A stretch of DNA of 15,362 bases, from NCBI GenBank assembly GCA_021647265.1, contig JAKIVA010000054.1, positions 1 through 15,362 of the forward strand, read 5' to 3'. A program made the position numbers and the translations under genes. The notes beneath the pieces were generated by a model, which saw nothing but the letters and a program-made list of their open reading frames with translations, did no database searches and had not been told where the DNA came from. The stretch is from Lutibacter sp. GTDB lineage: Bacteria; Bacteroidota; Bacteroidia; Flavobacteriales; Flavobacteriaceae. This document shows, piece after piece, positions 15,219-15,362 of the stretch. The stretch's first letter is position 1. The number at the start of each line of letters is the position of its first letter.

Positions 15219-15248
15219 AAATTAAAAGAGGCTGCCTAAAAAGTAATT
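15219..15248 (+). repeat. Right copy of the intergenic repeat (GGCTGcCTAAAAAGT box)
   Basis: AAATTAAAAGA, GGCTGCCTAAAAAGT and AATT form a near-match to the minus strand of 142-172. Here it begins 14 nt after the fumC stop codon, in the same direction as fumC. The following sequence contains ATAAAGTGTGTAAATAG, similar in style to insertion-sequence termini, and near the window end a TTTTGACGTAATC ... AACCTGTT stretch resembling the sequence flanking the left copy. Confidence 0.5.
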
Positions 15249-15278
15249 ATGGTAGCATCCTATAAAGTGTGTAAATAG

Positions 15279-15338
15279 AAAGTTATTCTGAAATCTTTTT
15301 TCTAACTAAAAAGCTAAAAATACTTCGGAAATAACTTT
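15279..15338. repeat. Imperfect inverted repeat at the right edge
   Basis: AAAGTTATT (15279-15287) is the exact inverse of AATAACTTT (15330-15338). The match extends inward imperfectly (CTGAA against TTCGG with mismatches or wobble). The 42-nt interior has no coding potential I can recognise. It may be the palindromic core of a small non-autonomous element that continues past the window. Confidence 0.4.
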
Positions 15339-15362
15339 TGACGTAATCAATTTTAACCTGTT

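Noticed and set aside
1..15362. Search for a defence system, biosynthetic cluster, CRISPR array or retroelement
   Set aside because: All sizeable genes belong to ordinary core or envelope families, no regular direct-repeat array is visible, and no intact transposase, integrase or reverse transcriptase is present.

Overview
The window comes from an AT-rich member of the Bacteroidota, most likely a marine or environmental Flavobacteriaceae relative. The reasons are: exact TAnnTTTG -7 promoter boxes with almost no Shine-Dalgarno sequences; a SusC/TonB-like outer membrane protein of the type with a carboxypeptidase-regulatory N-domain; a DUF5117/DUF4953-type secreted zinc metalloprotease; a DUF6787-like small membrane protein; and signal peptides ending in A-Q or S-Q. 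I cannot assign a genus from the sequence alone. No rRNA, tRNA, CRISPR array, intact transposase or phage gene is visible.

Layout. (1) 1-2100, minus strand: an acidic amino acid/dicarboxylate:cation symporter and a small beta-barrel protein, each followed by its own hairpin terminator. (2) 2263-3292, plus strand: a DUF937 protein and a DUF6787-like membrane protein, the latter with a clear -7 box. (3) 3297-9139, minus strand: a tight run of five genes read as one probable operon, in the order secreted metzincin-type metalloprotease, low-specificity threonine aldolase (ltaE), secreted M28 peptidase, exported methionine sulfoxide reductase (msrA) and a small membrane protein. Gaps are 44, 17, 43 and 24 nt, and no exact -7 box lies inside the run. 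(4) 9245-10402, plus strand: prfB with a full -33/-7 promoter and no programmed frameshift. (5) 10616-13377, plus strand: a TonB-receptor-like outer membrane beta-barrel protein followed 29 nt later by an ArsC-family reductase. (6) 13384-13656, minus strand: a 55-residue membrane protein with its own -7 box and terminator. (7) 13742-15204, plus strand: class II fumarase (fumC) with its own promoter. (8) The two window edges carry related short repeats, each in sense orientation just after the stop codon of the terminal gene.

How the genes fit together: most are core or envelope functions (TCA cycle, translation termination, amino acid uptake, outer membrane proteins). The five-gene run combines extracytoplasmic proteolysis, amino acid cleavage and repair of oxidised methionine, which suggests use or quality control of protein outside the cytoplasm; this is inference from co-location. 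I do not see a convincing new multi-gene system. The points most worth a second look are the repeat pair at the edges, the M28 peptidase with an Asp in place of its usual first zinc-ligand His, the unlisted 55-residue gene and the frameshift-free prfB.
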